A stretch of 64,000 bases of DNA from Diphasiastrum complanatum (lineage: Eukaryota > Streptophyta > Lycopodiopsida > Lycopodiales > Lycopodiaceae), in assembly GCA_029204225.1 (NCBI GenBank), contig CM055113.1, positions 16,683,745 through 16,747,744 on the forward strand, given 5' to 3'. Numbering within the stretch: position 1 is the first letter of the stretch; the number at the start of each line of letters is the position of its first letter. The notes under the pieces were generated by a model. That model was given only the letters and a program-made list of their open reading frames with translations. It had not been told where the DNA came from and searched no databases. Of this stretch, positions 47,390 to 60,580 are shown piece after piece. The translations under genes were made by a program, and so were the position numbers.

Positions 47390-50300
47390 TCATAGATTCA
47401 TGAGCCACCTCACACTTCGTGACATCAAGATGAATCATGTCTGATTTCAGAAGTGCTGATCCTTCAAGATTCGTTGTTCTTGGAGATGGATCCAAACATC
47501 AAGTGAACGGTATTGGTTCACTCTGGCTCAACACGAATGGCAGAGACAGACGACTCGAAGACATTATGTTCGTGCCTACACTACAACAAGACCTGCTTTC
47601 TGTGGCAAGGATAGCAGATGCAAAAATGTGTGTGACATTTTCTGACAAAGCATGCAATGTTATTGATGCCACTACCAGTACCCTAATCACTCAAGGCAGA
47701 AGAAAAGATAATCTATATCACCTGAAGGTACGCCTGCCTGCAGATCAAGTGCATCAGACTCATGATGATCTGCCAGACACTCTGTGGCACAGAAGACTAT
47801 GTCACATGAACTCAATGGCACTAAGCCATCATGGAGCAATAACAGGGGTCAACATATTGAACGCAACCAGTTCAACCACCTATGATGCATGTCTAAAGGA
47901 TAAGATGTCATGCACTCCATTTGTCAACCCCTCCTACAGAACGACCAAGATTCTAGAGTTAGTGCATTTTGACATCTGTGGGCCTTTCAATGTGATCTCA
48001 GTAGGAGGCTCAAAATATTACATAACCTTCATTGATGATTATAGTAAATTTGCCAGAGTGTACTTTATTCAGAATAAATCTGAAGCACTTGATAAATTCA
48101 CAGAATATGTGAATTGGACAGAGAGATGCACAGGCAACAAAGTGAAACAGATCAGGACATATTGGTGGCGAATACATCTCGAATCGCTTCACTGACTTCT
48201 GCAATGAACGTGGCATCATTCGCAGAAGGACTGCAGCCTACACATCGTAGCACAATGGTGTTGCAAAGAGGAAGAATAGGACTCTGATGGAAGCTTCCAA
48301 ATGCATGATGATCCAAGGGTACTGTGGGCTGAAGCAGTAGCTACAACCGCATGCATCCAGAACAGGACAGGGAAGTCTGGTGTCCCTCACATGACACCAC
48401 ACGAGTTATGGTGGGGTAGAAAGCCCAACCCGTCTCACATCAAAATCTTTGGTTGTGCAGCTTATGCACATATTCATGATAAGCTTTGAAAGAAGCTTGA
48501 TGAGAAAGTTGAACAGGGATTTCTGGTAGGTTATGACAATAATTCGTCATTCTACAGAGTCTACATGCCAGACACAAACATGGTGAAAACAGTGAGAGAT
48601 GTCAAATTTGCAGGACGATGGCCAATGATGATCCTGTCAGCTATGAGGTTCTAGAAAGACAATACTATGATTTGCCACCAGTGATAGAGGGAGCAGAAGA
48701 CGAACACGAAAATGAAGATTGTCGAGTTGCTTCAATTCGAGTGACGAATTAGAAGACGAAAGATTTGAGAGGCGGCCTACTGCTACAGTTCTTGTAAACC
48801 AGGATGGTTCCGGACCGAGCAGAGCAGATAAAGGCAAAGGCATTGTCGTCTCAGGAGGATCTCCTAGAAGGTCGACAAGACTACGAAGAGTGCCAGCAAG
48901 ATACGAGCCAGACAACTCAGCTTCTACATCAGAAGAATTCTGTGGATTCAATGGCGAACCACAGATTTTTGAGGAAGCGATTGAATGTCCAGAGAAGGAC
49001 AAATGGATCCAAGCTATGAATGAAGAGATGGAATCCATGAGGAAGAACCCTGCAGGTATGGACATTGCAACCATTACCACATAAGTGCAAGACTGTCAAA
49101 TGCAAATGGATTTTCAAGCTCAAGTATAGACCAGATGGGAATGTCTCAAAATACAAGGCAAGCCTGGTAGCGAAGGATTTTTCTCAGAAATATGGTATTG
49201 ACTACTCTGAAACCTTCTCTCCTATCATCAAACATTCGTCCCTACGTCTGTTATTTGCATATGCAGCTGCTTATGATCTTAGGATCCACATTGTGGATGA
49301 GAAGACAACCTTCTTGAGTTAGACGAGGAGGTCTACATGGATTTACCCCCATAACATGTCTCGAATTCACTTCCTGATTATGCATGCAGAATGCATAGAA
49401 GTATCTACGGTCTGAAACAGTCAGTTCGACAATGGTATAAAAGGAAGGATCAAGCCTTGAAATCATTAGAATTCAAGCCACTAATGGTTGATTCCAATGT
49501 GTATGTCAGAGTTACAGATGGGCAGATCATTATTGTGGTTGTATATGTGGACGACACTCTGATACTCTACAAGAGTGAGAAGTTGATTGTCGAAGTGAAG
49601 GAAGACATCTTGAAATATTTCGAGAACGTGGATCTGGGAGAAGCCAGGTGCTACCTTGGCTTGCAAACTGAAAGGGACTATGAGGGAGGTAAGTTGTACC
49701 TTCACAAGTCCAGATACACCCATAAAATCCTAGAGGATTTTGGGATGTTGAATTGCAAAGGAGCGAATACTCCAATGCTCGCAGGAACAATGCTGACAAA
49801 TGATGATTGTCCGAAGACTGAAGAAAAGAGAGAACAAATATAGCTCACACCTTACAAGAAGCCGATAGGTTCGCTGATGTACCTTGCAGACAACACACGC
49901 CCTGACATTGCTTATGAAGTGTTCAGGATGAGCCAATTCTGCACAAATCCAGGCTCCACACATTGGAAGATTGCAAAACAAATTTTGCAATATCTTCAAT
50001 TAACAAGAGATTATGGCTTGTGTTATTGTCATGATGCAGGGTTCAAGATGCTTTCCTACAGTGATGCTAGCTAGGCATTCCTCAAGGACGACTGTAAAGC
50101 GTCTCAGGAGGATGCACCATTGCATCAGGAGCGGCAATTCTCTGGGTCAGCAAGAAGCAGACCATTGTGGCTCAGTCATCTTGTGAAGCAGAGTACGTTG
50201 CATCAGCAAAGATGGCCAATGAAATAATCTGGCTCAAGCAGTTCTTGAATGAATTGGGCGAAACAAGGAACGAGCCTCTAGTTTTGCAGATGGATAACAC

Positions 50301-50530
50301 ATCTGCAATACATCTGATGAAAGATCTTGTGTTTCACTGAAGGACAAAACACATCGCGATCAAGTACCACTTGATCAGGGATCTGATTGAGAAGAAGATG
50401 CTGCAGACCACCTTCATCGGAATGAAAGACATGGTTGCTGACATCTTCACAAAGGCCCTAGACAAAGGACTTTTTGAGAGACAGAGGAGCAGTCTTGGAG
50501 TCGTCAAGCTATCATGCTTTGAGAGGGAGC
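47390..50530 (+). pseudogene. Pol region of element D (protease to RNase H)
   Basis: Protease, integrase, RT and RNase H follow in the copia order, with the motifs named under element D. The integrase C-terminal block NRTGKSGVPHMTPHELWWGRKP is recognisable near 48,370-48,430. Broken in many places. Confidence 0.88.
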
Positions 50531-51192
50531 TGAAGAAACAAAACGTTTCTAATACCAAAGCTTTGCTAGCTCTCAACCCTTGCTTTGACGAAAATCTTCG
50601 CGAACACGAAAGTCAAAAGACACAAAGCAAAAATGTTTGTGAACACTTTGACGAAAAGACACGAACATGAAAGATTCGCGAAAAAGAATTTTTTGCGGTA
50701 CAGCAGGAGAAAGTCAAACGACGAGAAAGTCAAACGACTCGAAGCGACACAAAAATCATCGTGACACCTTTTCTGCCCTCACGCTCCAAAAAGGACCAGC
50801 AAGATCATGCAAGTACCCAGAAGTACATATATCTGATCTGATAGCATGACGTCAGCAGATACACTCTAGGTCGTGGCTAATTTGCCACTCTTGTGATTCA
50901 TGATTAGTCGTAGATGTTTAATCACTCTAATCTAGAAGTTACACGATGCAACTATATACCTTCTAGTTGATGCATGATATACTATGTATGAAGAAGTCTA
51001 ATGCTAGTAAGCAAGAAGACGGAAATACAAAATACGAGTCTGCCTGCGTGCGAGACAATTCTGCATAGGATCTGTAGATCTACAAGTTTGCTAGCAAGCG
51101 AGACATTACTCTTGGGAGAACTATATTTCTCTCACGCCAACGCACTGCGTGGATCTGCATGTAGTGCTTGAAGAATCAAAAAAATCAATGAG
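50531..51192 (+). repeat. 3' LTR of element D
   Basis: Follows a purine-rich GAGAGGGAGC. It aligns with the 5' LTR over most of its length, then gives way to element E near 51,192. Confidence 0.75.
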
Positions 51193-51194
51193 AA

Positions 51195-54100
51195 AAAATG
51201 CAGACTATAGCGACAATTAGTTCACATATGCAGACTGTTCAAAAACAATTCATTTTTTACAAGTTGCATTTGAACTACAATTGAGATTTATTATATCTAC
51301 TAAAGTAGAATGTTTATCTATAGACAGTGGCTTTGTCAAAATATCAGCCGACATACTGTCTATATGACAGTAACTTAGTACAACATCTCTATTTTGAACT
51401 TTCTCTCTAAGAAAATGGAATTGAACTTCTATATGCTTAGTTCTATTATGAGTTTGTGGGTTCAGAGATAGAGCTATGCAGCTCTAATTGTTGCACTGGA
51501 GTATAGTTGGACCGATCTAGGGGAATTGTAGATCGTCCAACAATCTCCTTAGCCAAATGATCTCTTTCATTGCTAATGTAGCTGCAATGTATTCGAATTC
51601 TGTAGAGGACAACGAAATGCATTTTTGCTTTCTGCTGTTCTACGAAATGGGTCCTCCTGCAAGGAAACAAATATAACATGATGTGGACTTTCTGGTATCC
51701 ACGTCTCCTGCCCAATCAAAATCTGATTAGGTAGTCAGTGTGAGTGCAGCTTCTATATTTCCATTGTAACTCAAGGCATAGTGTTTTGAGGCTTGAATGT
51801 ACTTCAATACTCTTCGCAAGGTTGTCCAGTGCTGTAGGCCTGGATTGGACATGAATTGCGAAAGTGTGCTTACAACATATGCAAGATCAGGTCGTGTGCA
51901 GATCATTGATTACATGATAGAATCTATGACTAACTGATAGGGGTACTTGCACATTTTTTGCTGATCTGCCTTCGTTCTGGGGCACATGTCTTTGGATAGC
52001 TTTCATCCTGGATCCATAGGAGTATCTATGGGTTTGCAATCCTCCATGCTGTATCTAGGAAGTACATTGATTAGGTAAGATTGTTGGCTTATGGTGATTC
52101 TTATGCTCGCGCGATCTCTGCTGATCTGCATACCAAGAAGGTAATGGACTGGGCCTAAATCAGTCATCTCAAACTCTGATGAAAGCAGAGATTTGGTTTC
52201 CTGTAATAACTAGTTTGAATTGCTGATAATTAAGAAATCATCAACGTTTAAAGATAGCTTGATTCTTTATGCTTGAGATGACTGATTGGTATGAAAGAAT
52301 CAATCACTTCTTGTTGCAGCACAATTTCACTTCTTGCTCCACAGACCATATAATGCCTTATGAAATTTGCATACCAAATGCTCCTTGCCTTGAAGGACGT
52401 AACCTACTCAGCATCCATGGCAGCTTTCCATTTGTATGCATTGAGCATTGACAGTGCTTCTGCAACAGTGGTAGGTTCATCATGAATGATGAACACTTGA
52501 GGAGTGAAACGATCAGGCTGTTGTCGTTGTCTTATAGACCTTCGAACTGTAGGTGCATGAGCAGACGATTCTCCTTTGTGAATGACTGGGATCGTAGCAT
52601 CTTGTGGCTGAACAATTGTGGGTCTAGGCCCATTGACGGTAAGTGGAGCCGTTGGGATGAACTTCGTTGTTTGAACGGTCGTAGGTCGTTGCCTATCGAT
52701 GGAGGGTGGAGCTACTATGACATGCTCTTGCATTGGCTGCTTCTGCTTGAAATCGTGATACTTGTCTTCAAGAAAGACAACGTCGCGACTGACTAATATC
52801 TGGCCCGTAACAACATCGTATACACGATATGCTTTGTGTGATGTTGAATAGTCGATGAAGATGTTTTTGCAGCTTACTGGGTCCAACTTCTTCCTCAGAT
52901 CAGACGACACCAGAGACATCCGAAAACACTTAGGTGTTTCAAACTTGGTTTGTAGCCATAGTAGGCTTCAAACAGTGCCTTTGAATCAACTGCCTTAGTG
53001 CTAGAGTAATTTTGCAGATAGCAGGCCATAGAGATCGCTTCTGTCCAAAAAGTTTGAGGCAAATGCGCGTTGACTATCATGGATCGTGCAGCTTCCAACA
53101 GTGTGCGGTTCTTCCGTTCAGCTACTCCATTCTATTGTGGATGCATCTCGTAGTCAATTGATGGTGCATGCCACATGAAGGTAGGTAGTCCTTCATTTCA
53201 TTTGATAAGTACTCTCCCCCTGAATCAGACCATAGGGCCTTGATCCTCTGACCAATTTGATTCTCAACATATTGCGTGAATTCTTTGAAGCAATTGAATG
53301 CTTCTGACTTGTTCTCTATGAACATGACTCTGGTAAATTGGGAGTAGTCATCAATGAATGTAATAAAATACAAAGCTTGTCCCAATGAAGGTACACTCAT
53401 AGGACCACATAAGTCACTATGTATCAGTGACAAAATGGACTTTGCCCTTTTGGCTTGTCCTCTTGGAAATCTAGTTCTAGATTGTTTCCCTAGTAAGCAA
53501 CTTTCACATATAGTCTGATTAGCTGTAGAAATAGCATTGATATTCATATCTTTGACCATTTTGTTATGATGCATGTACAAGATTGAACGCATGTTTAAGT
53601 GACCTAGTCTTTGATGCCAAACATGAGCATCTGTACTACTCACAGAAAGTGCATAATTGTGACTTAATATATACAAATTTCCTTCTTTGTAAGCAGAGAG
53701 GATTTCTTTTGAAAATAGTACATCGGATGGCAGTGAACAAAGCTCTATAGCCATGATCTGTGATCTTGCTAATAGATAATAAGTTCTTTGTTAACTTGGG
53801 TACATAAAGTACACCATTAAGCTGCCTAGTGATGCCATCAGAGAATTGTAGTTGACTAGAGCCTTGGCCTTCGACTTGATGTGAACTGGAGTCACCAAAA
53901 AAGATATACTTCCATTCTGTAGTTGTGAGTGTAGTGAAGAGGTCTTTGCATGGCGTCATGTGATGAGAAGCACCTGAATTGAGATACCATTGATGGGTAT
54001 CTCTACTAGGCTGATCTTGTACCATCAGTGCTTTATCATCGTCCTGCAAACCTCTAACTGTGTCAAAGTTGCCTTCTTGCTGCTGTTGCATCTTTTTCCT

Positions 54101-54336
54101 CGCTTCATTATGCTTGATGATACGACAATCTTTGATGTCGTGGTTGGTTCTTTTGCAGTATCTACAAAATAGCTTGGTTTTGTACGATGATTGACTGTGT
54201 TGTTGTTGTTGTTGTTGCGTTGCTACTGGTTGTTCTGCCTTTGTCTTCTTATCCTTGAAGCCTTTCTTCTTCTTGGACTGTTGTCGTAAAATCGCATGTG
54301 GGTGTGAGTGGTAGCAGAAGCTCGAGGATTGAGCGA
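51195..54336 (-). mobile_element. Copia element E, broken
   Basis: Ty1/copia read right to left. Parts: end of Gag with zinc knuckle (CRYCKRTNHDIKDC near 54,150-54,190), protease (WYLNSGASHHMT near 53,970), pre-integrase and integrase (52,895-53,760, with VWHQRLGHLNMRSI, LSLIHSDLCGPMSVPS and FITFIDDYSQFTRV), linker (52,404-52,919), RT (about 51,750-52,400) and RNase H (about 51,240-51,740). Its upstream end is cut by the LTR of element F at about 54,337 and its downstream end meets element D. The reading frame is broken several times. Integrase keeps long clean stretches. Confidence 0.9.
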
Positions 54337-54338
54337 TG

Positions 54339-55280
54339 TGTAGGAACAGAAACGCAATAGTTAGCAATAGAATTATTCAAGTAGAAGAATTCATACAGAA
54401 GAATGCGCAAATGAACGATGTAGTAGTGAGACAAAAATTGCACTCTGATAAATATCAACAGTGATTACAATAGCTTGAAGTAATAACTTCAGCTTGTTGA
54501 GCGTGATAATGCTGCTATAGAAAAACTCTGATTGAAAGCGAGATTCAATTAACTCAATTAACTCAAATTAACACTTACATAGCTTGAATCAGCTTACATA
54601 TAGATTTACAAGTGTCAAGAAAAAATATCTTACAAGCCTTTAATGCTATTTACGCAAGACTTTGCATATGTACAAAGTTGGTAACCGCCAACCGCCTTTG
54701 GGATATTTGGTTATCCAGCTGTTTTAGGGTTGCTGTTATGTTGGCGACGCCGATCAACCAATGTAGCAAAATGCGAAAAAGTCAAAAAGCCGAAGGTGCC
54801 CTTAGACTGAAGGTTTGCAACTCCTGAAGGTGCCCTTAGATTCAAGGCAGCAAAGAAGGCGAAAAAGCCGAAAAGTGCCTTACACTGAAGGCAGAGAAGA
54901 AGGTGAAGGTGCCTTAGTTTAAAGGCAGTGAAAAGGACGAAAAAGATGAAGGTGCCTTAAAAATGATTTTTAAGGCATTCTGGCCATTTGGTCAGTGTGT
55001 CGCATTTTTCACTAGTGCAAAAAAGACGAAGGAGACGAAAAAAGTAAAGGTGACTTAAGAATGATTTCTAAGGCATTCTGGCCATTTGGCCAGTGTGTTG
55101 CATTTTTTGCTAGTGCGAAAAAGGGCGAAGAAGGAGAAGGTGCTTTAAAATGATTTCTAAGGCACAAAAAATCTCAAGGAAAACAAATGTGAAGGCCCGA
55201 AAAAATGTTGTCGGCCTTCGGTTTTTCAGGATGCTCATTACTTGAACGATTTGTTAAGAGTGAGCATAAGAAATCTAACA
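54339..55280 (-). repeat. 3' LTR of element F
   Basis: About 940 bases. On the minus strand it begins TGTTAGATTTC after a purine tract (AAGGGGGAG) and ends TTCCTACA. It contains two copies of a roughly 95-base unit (about 54,945-55,040 and 55,045-55,140) with TAAGGCATTCTGGCCATTTG, and several GCGAAAAAGCCGAAGGTGCC-like words also present in the element C LTR. Confidence 0.85.
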
Positions 55281-56400
55281 CTCCCCCTTAATGTGGATCT
55301 TGAAAAACTTTGATATTCAGATTTAACATATTGTTAAATATGAGATGTTGCTCCTTTGATAGAGCCTTTGTGAAGTAATCTGCTGCCATTTGTTCTGCAG
55401 AAAATCAATTCTACTTCCTTACTCTGCACTTTCTCTCTAAGGTAATGATATCTGATTTTTATATGTTTGCTTTGAGAGTGAAATCTCGGATTGAGAGAAA
55501 GCGCTATTGTGCTTTGATTGTCACAATAGATTGTTGTAGGAAGTGTTTGTGTAAGATTGAGGTCTGCAAGCAGTTGTCTGAGCCAGATCGCCTCTTTGGT
55601 TGCATTTGTGGCAGCTATGTATTCGGATTCTGTTGATGATAATGCAACTGAGGTCTGCTTCTGGGTGTTCCATGAGATTGGGCCCTGTTTGTATAAGAAT
55701 ACAAATCCAGAAGTTGATTTTCTGGTGTCGACATCTCCCGCCCAATCCGCGTCTATGTAGGCTTCAAGGATGTTGGCAGTTTGGTTGCCTCCATAGCAGA
55801 TGCTGAGAGTTATCGTTGCTTGGATATACTTCATGACCTTTGTTAGCGCAAGTCTAAAATGCCACAACATATCAGTTGATTCAGAAGTGGCTGTGTGAAA
55901 AGCTTCTGGTAGAAGAATAGCAATGGATGAGTTTGTACAGATAGCCGCTTCTTTTTCCTTAGGCTAGAACCTTCTGGGATTTGTCAAGAATTGTGCAGCC
56001 TTCTGTATCGAATTTGACCCTCTGACCTGAATCGGTGATTCTGCTAACTGAGAGCAGATTCTTGGTCATGGAACGTGGAGAACGTTGGACAACAACTTGA
56101 CTTCACCTCTTTTGAATTCTACTCTAACTGTTCCTTCACCTTCGATTGAATGCGATGAGTTGTCTCCAAGTTGCACAACTCAAGAGTGGGTGAATGAGTT
56201 GTAGTCTTCGAACCAGTCCTGATGGTGAGTCATGTGTTGAGTTGCTCCGGAGTCTAGATACCAAGAATCGATATCCTGTTGTTCTCCGACTTTGGTCATG
56301 AAAGCTGCTTCATCTTCTTCTTCTTCTTGTTGCTGATTTGAGTGACTGATTGTAGCACTATGTGCTTGTTGTTGGAACTGCTTCTTCTTTTCGTTGTTTT
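54339..56400 (-). mobile_element. Copia element F, partial, inserted in element E
   Basis: Read right to left: Gag end and protease (about 55,960-56,400, with SWYLDSGATQHMT), RNase H (about 55,334-55,870, with DADWAGDVDTRKSTSGF, SSTESEYIAATNATKEAIWL and HSQSKHIKIRYHYL), purine tract, 3' LTR. Integrase, RT and the 5' LTR are not present. Protease resembles that of element E, so the two are related. Broken. Confidence 0.85.
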
Positions 56401-56551
56401 ACTTCAAAATGAGCTAATTTTATGTTTCTTACATAAAAGATTCGAACTTTATGTTCATGCCGAAAAAACTAATAGACATTCTTAATTATTGTCTGATTTG
56501 AAACACTTCACAAACATTTAGACCCATATTTCTTATAAAAGTGAATATATA

Positions 56552-56686
56552 TTGGATTCTGAACATTGTGGTATCCAAGATATGTTTAAGAAGAGTTATG
56601 TTATGGATTTTACAGATGTTTTAGAATCAAATATTCACACACACACACACACACACATGGATATTACAGTTGTTTTAGAATCAAAT

Positions 56687-56757
<71 letters not shown>
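56552..56757. repeat. (AC)n microsatellite with duplicated flank
   Basis: A unit of TTTTAGAATCAAATATTC plus an AC run occurs twice: 56,619-56,657 with a short AC run and 56,671-56,757 with a run of about 35 dinucleotides. The open frames here are artefacts. Confidence 0.95.
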
Positions 56758-56758
<1 letters not shown>

Positions 56759-56878
56759 GAAATAGACAAACCATGCGATAGCAAAAAAAAAAAAACCTAG
56801 GCAAAGTGATTATAGGAAAGATGAAATTGACAAATGGATGAAAGAAGAAAATCAATGGTGCCTTGAAATTATATTTTG

Positions 56879-57335
56879 CAATCAGATGATAATGACTTAC
56901 GTAAGTTTAAATAGGTCATGTGCCAAAATTATCTTTGAAACTTCATTGAAAATTACAAAAGATGTGATGTGGTTATCGAGTACTTCTAATCCATTGTTTT
57001 TCCTTTAATAAAATTAACTAGAGTAATTAAATGAATCAATTATTTTCCAACTTTTTGATATAATTGGAATCGCTTCATGTGTCATCTTTTGTTGTGGAAG
57101 GATATTTACTTCAATTAAATAACACAATCAAAATTTCACTCTTTCAAAGTGAGTTTTTGAAATGGTAATTAGGAGCATCAATATAATTACAATGTTAATA
57201 TTTTCAATGAAATAGAACATGAATAACTTCCTATGTGAGGTTACATGTATGTGAGCTTAATCCTCACCTCTATTGAGCTTGTGAGTTACATCATTTAAAT
57301 TCGAATTCCATATGTTGTCAACCATTGCATTTACA

Positions 57336-57388
<53 letters not shown>

Positions 57389-57520
57389 TGGAAATTGCGA
57401 GTTGAAAAATGTTCAAATTTTTTTATCTACTCCATTGTGGTTGGAAAAACTTGCCCTTACATGCATGAACACAATGGCTTAAACATTTGTCAACTACCAA
57501 AAATTACAAACACAATACCC
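56879..57520 (-). repeat. Inverted-repeat copy 2
   Basis: Reverse complement of 12,691-12,784 plus 17,496-17,975, with the site of element G unoccupied (CAACTCGCAATTTCCAAG on the minus strand). It contains an expanded (AT)n tract and a short duplication, CTCACATA…CTCACATA, absent from copy 1. Confidence 0.85.
57338..57386. repeat. (AT)n microsatellite
   Basis: About 24 AT dinucleotides where the homologous sequence at 17,505 has about four. Confidence 0.95.
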
Positions 57521-57720
57521 AACAACCCAACACAAACACAAAGTTCTATACGGTCTTCTATAAAACTTGCCCTTATATATATAACGACAATGGCCTCAAC
57601 ATTTGTCAACTATTGAAATTTACCGTAAAAGTACTCAATACCCTTCTTTTGAAAATAGATATACACAACCACCCAACACAAACACCACAAGAAACCCCTA
57701 CATAGTCACATACACAACTT
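57436..57720. repeat. Diverged tandem duplication, about 120 bp
   Basis: AACTTGCCCTTA followed by AACATTTGTCAACTA occurs near 57,449 and 57,566. Each is followed by CAATACCC and ACCCAACACAAACAC blocks. Confidence 0.65.
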
Positions 57721-60580
57721 GTGGTTTTAAACTCTACCTCATCACTTTGTTTATACCCCAATTTTTTTCATGGTTGCAAAAAGATCATATCTTTATCTCC
57801 TAACCAGGTGAATAAGGCTTGGCGTACAAATTACAATGCGTGCCAAGTGCACTACAAGAACAAGCTAAAAAGCTACACCCAATATCAAAGCCACAATTAA
57901 GCTACCCAAATACTGCAGCAATGCCTATAGTATTGTCCAAATTGCATGCATGAAATTGAATCTCAAAACTCCGACAAAGAAAAGAAATTGTGAACAAGAT
58001 TGTAGATGCTAAGGACATCTCTCAAACCTCCAATAGATGAACATAATCATCTGCTAATGTTTAAAAACTCATAAAATGCTTATGCATATATCTTTCTTCA
58101 AACATATTTTTAGCCAACAAGTAGAAGCGAAATATAAACCAAAAACCTCTTACACAATTGCCTTATATTTACATGCTTTCAAAAGAACTAACTTGACCAA
58201 GACATTGTTTTGTAACATATGAGAGTGATATTCAAGGATTGATGCTCAATCTCAAAAATCGTGCAAGGAAACTACTTCGATGACTTCAGAAAGTCCTCTA
58301 CATAAGACACAATATCATAATTTTGAGATTGATGTTATTTGATTGCTTCCAATTCCAACCCATAGAATATGTTTATTAGTGAAACACAGAGTGCATTTGG
58401 TGTATATTCCATAAAAGACTTCATTTGGAGAAAAGTATCTAACTGTTCCCTATCATAGGTGTCATGTTACCAACTAATGTGGTCCGATGCACCTTCACTG
58501 GATAACTAGACATTACTTTTTCCTGTTTCCAGTGATGCAAATCTGCAGACAAGACCAAGCAACTCATAACGTTCGACCCCAATTGTTCTCATATTAGCTT
58601 GTTGACAGTTCACTCACACTTAAATTATGAGATTGCATATTTTATGACCTTGCTTACTTTGAAGAGTGAAAGTCATTTCAAGTAGCTCACCAATCTCAGA
58701 GGGTTTACTACCACGCAACTCCATTTCTATTCTTCTTAAACTCCACTTTGATAACCTATTACATCGAGCTCTCACCTTAACAAATCACATAAAATACCAA
58801 CATTGTATTGCATCATTTAAAAAGAATTTGCATGATGAGCAATTTGAATAGCTTTTGTTCTACCGGCGGCTAGCAATTTCCAATTTTTTCTTATATAATC
58901 CTTACATTAAAGTATACTTGATTGTTATCACTCATTTGAAAACATAACTTTTGCTACAAAATATTCTAGACTTTGTAAATAAAACAAAGGCTTGAAATGC
59001 AATAGATGTTTTGCAATATCATTGATGATTGTGATGTCTTTGTTGTGTTGTGCTTTTGAGAAGTCCATACAAAGCAGTTTCTAAGTCTAACGTCTTCAAG
59101 ATGCAGGCTTGAAAATGGGTTCTTGACTCCAGTGTTATTGTTCCAAGGACGGTTTAATATAAACTTGGTTCAGACTGCACATCATGAATGATAATTAGTA
59201 AATATATATCTACAGTAATATATTGCCACAAGTAATGTACTGGACCTAAGAGAGAGAATATGACCCACAAAAAAAGGATCAAAGATTCACATGAAAGTGA
59301 GGTTCTTTTGTTAAAATTGATACATAAAGAACCTTCAAATGCCAGTGCAAAACTGCTGATCCAGCTTTGAAGATCTATGCTTTGCACTGAAATCAAAGCT
59401 ATGATCCATATTACAGACACAGTATCTCACCTTTTTCAGTAGTATGACAAAATGCCAAGAAAAGTATAACATAACACTAAGAGCTGTGTGTACGTATAAC
59501 TCCTAAAACAGCAGCCAATGTTTCTTCTTCTTTGGTTCAAAGTAGATGCCAGCATCTGTTCACGAACACATGGAAGGTCAGATCTTATTGTAAGGCCAAT
59601 TAACGATGTTTTACTGGTCTTAGATAATAGTTCTCTCTCTATCGCTTGAAAAAAAACTTCCTTTAACTTGAAGCTGGTAAAAGTAAGGAATGGTTTGAGA
59701 ATGAGATCATTGGACTGATAAGGACAATCACCTACCTCCTTCTAAATGTATGGAATTGTAATGGACCTCCGACCAAAAGCTCAAAAAAATAACTGCACAT
59801 TGACGTCAAACAGTAAAGCTCAAATTTTTTCATGGTGGTTGAACTACAGAGACGTTAGAGAAACAAGCTTTGACATTTGAAAGTACTTAGTCCTCCTCGA
59901 TGAGAATCATAAGAGCAACATAACTTACTTTCAAGAAGCATATGAACAATATTGTCAGGTCAGCTTGTCCATGGCAATCATAGTAGAAAACATTTACACA
60001 AACAAGCTTTGCCATGATTTACTTTCAGAACACTTACATCAATAACTTCATATCAGCATTATATTGCTAACATTGCATTCATATTTTACTGACAGTCCTG
60101 TTCAACAACAGTTCCTACTTCATCCTGTGCCACCTTAAATGTTATACATTAATGCATATATTTGCAGCAAAACAATCATAGAACCTACATAGTAATAAGT
60201 ATATTTTGCAGAATATGTGCTCTACCAGAACACAACAATCCAGCTTGAAGCCTTTGGCATGCTAATCTACATGATCCATGAATTATGATTTCAAGCTTCG
60301 AAAAAGCAAAATTACGATGTATGGAACATCCCCAAGCCAAATCCTCACTGCAATTGTGTACCAGCTATATAGAGTATTGCCAAGTACTTGTAAAACAAAC
60401 AAGAACCCTTGGCCCACATGTTGGCAACATACTGATCCATCACAAGAGAACAATTCATCTTGAAGCATGTAACACAAACCATCCAACTTTGAAAAACAAC
60501 TGTCGTAAAACCATTATGCATTGCATGGATTGTTTACAATTGGCTGCTATCAGGAAGATTAGCCTAAAGCATGGCGAGGC
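57721..60580. other. No gene recognised
   Basis: AT-rich sequence without long ATG-initiated frames or motifs on either strand. Confidence 0.5.

Larger units (their letters stand above)
45215..51192 (+). mobile_element. Copia element D, old, nearly full length
   Basis: Ty1/copia element read left to right. Parts: 5' LTR (about 45,215-46,124); primer-binding site 46,126-46,137; Gag (46,236-about 47,300, with TLEKAIGEIREEVEAR) and two zinc knuckles (CMRCKRDGHTVDTC near 47,005; CIHCHKKGHAAIIC near 47,070); protease near 47,395; pre-integrase and integrase (47,437-about 48,640, with LWHRRLCHMNSMAL and YYITFIDDYSKFARVYF); RT (49,065-49,843, with VKCKWIFKLKY, YGLKQSVRQWYKR and VYVDDTLIL); RNase H (49,860-50,530, with RPDIAYEV, SSCEAEYVASAKMA and TKHIAIKYHLI); and 3' LTR (about 50,531-51,192), which meets element E. 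It is broken in many places. LTRs differ by roughly 9% over 360 aligned bases by eye, mostly transitions, so it is older than G. Confidence 0.9.

Noticed and set aside
56552-56855. Thr-His and Cys-Val repeat proteins
   Set aside because: Translations of the AC microsatellite on either strand.
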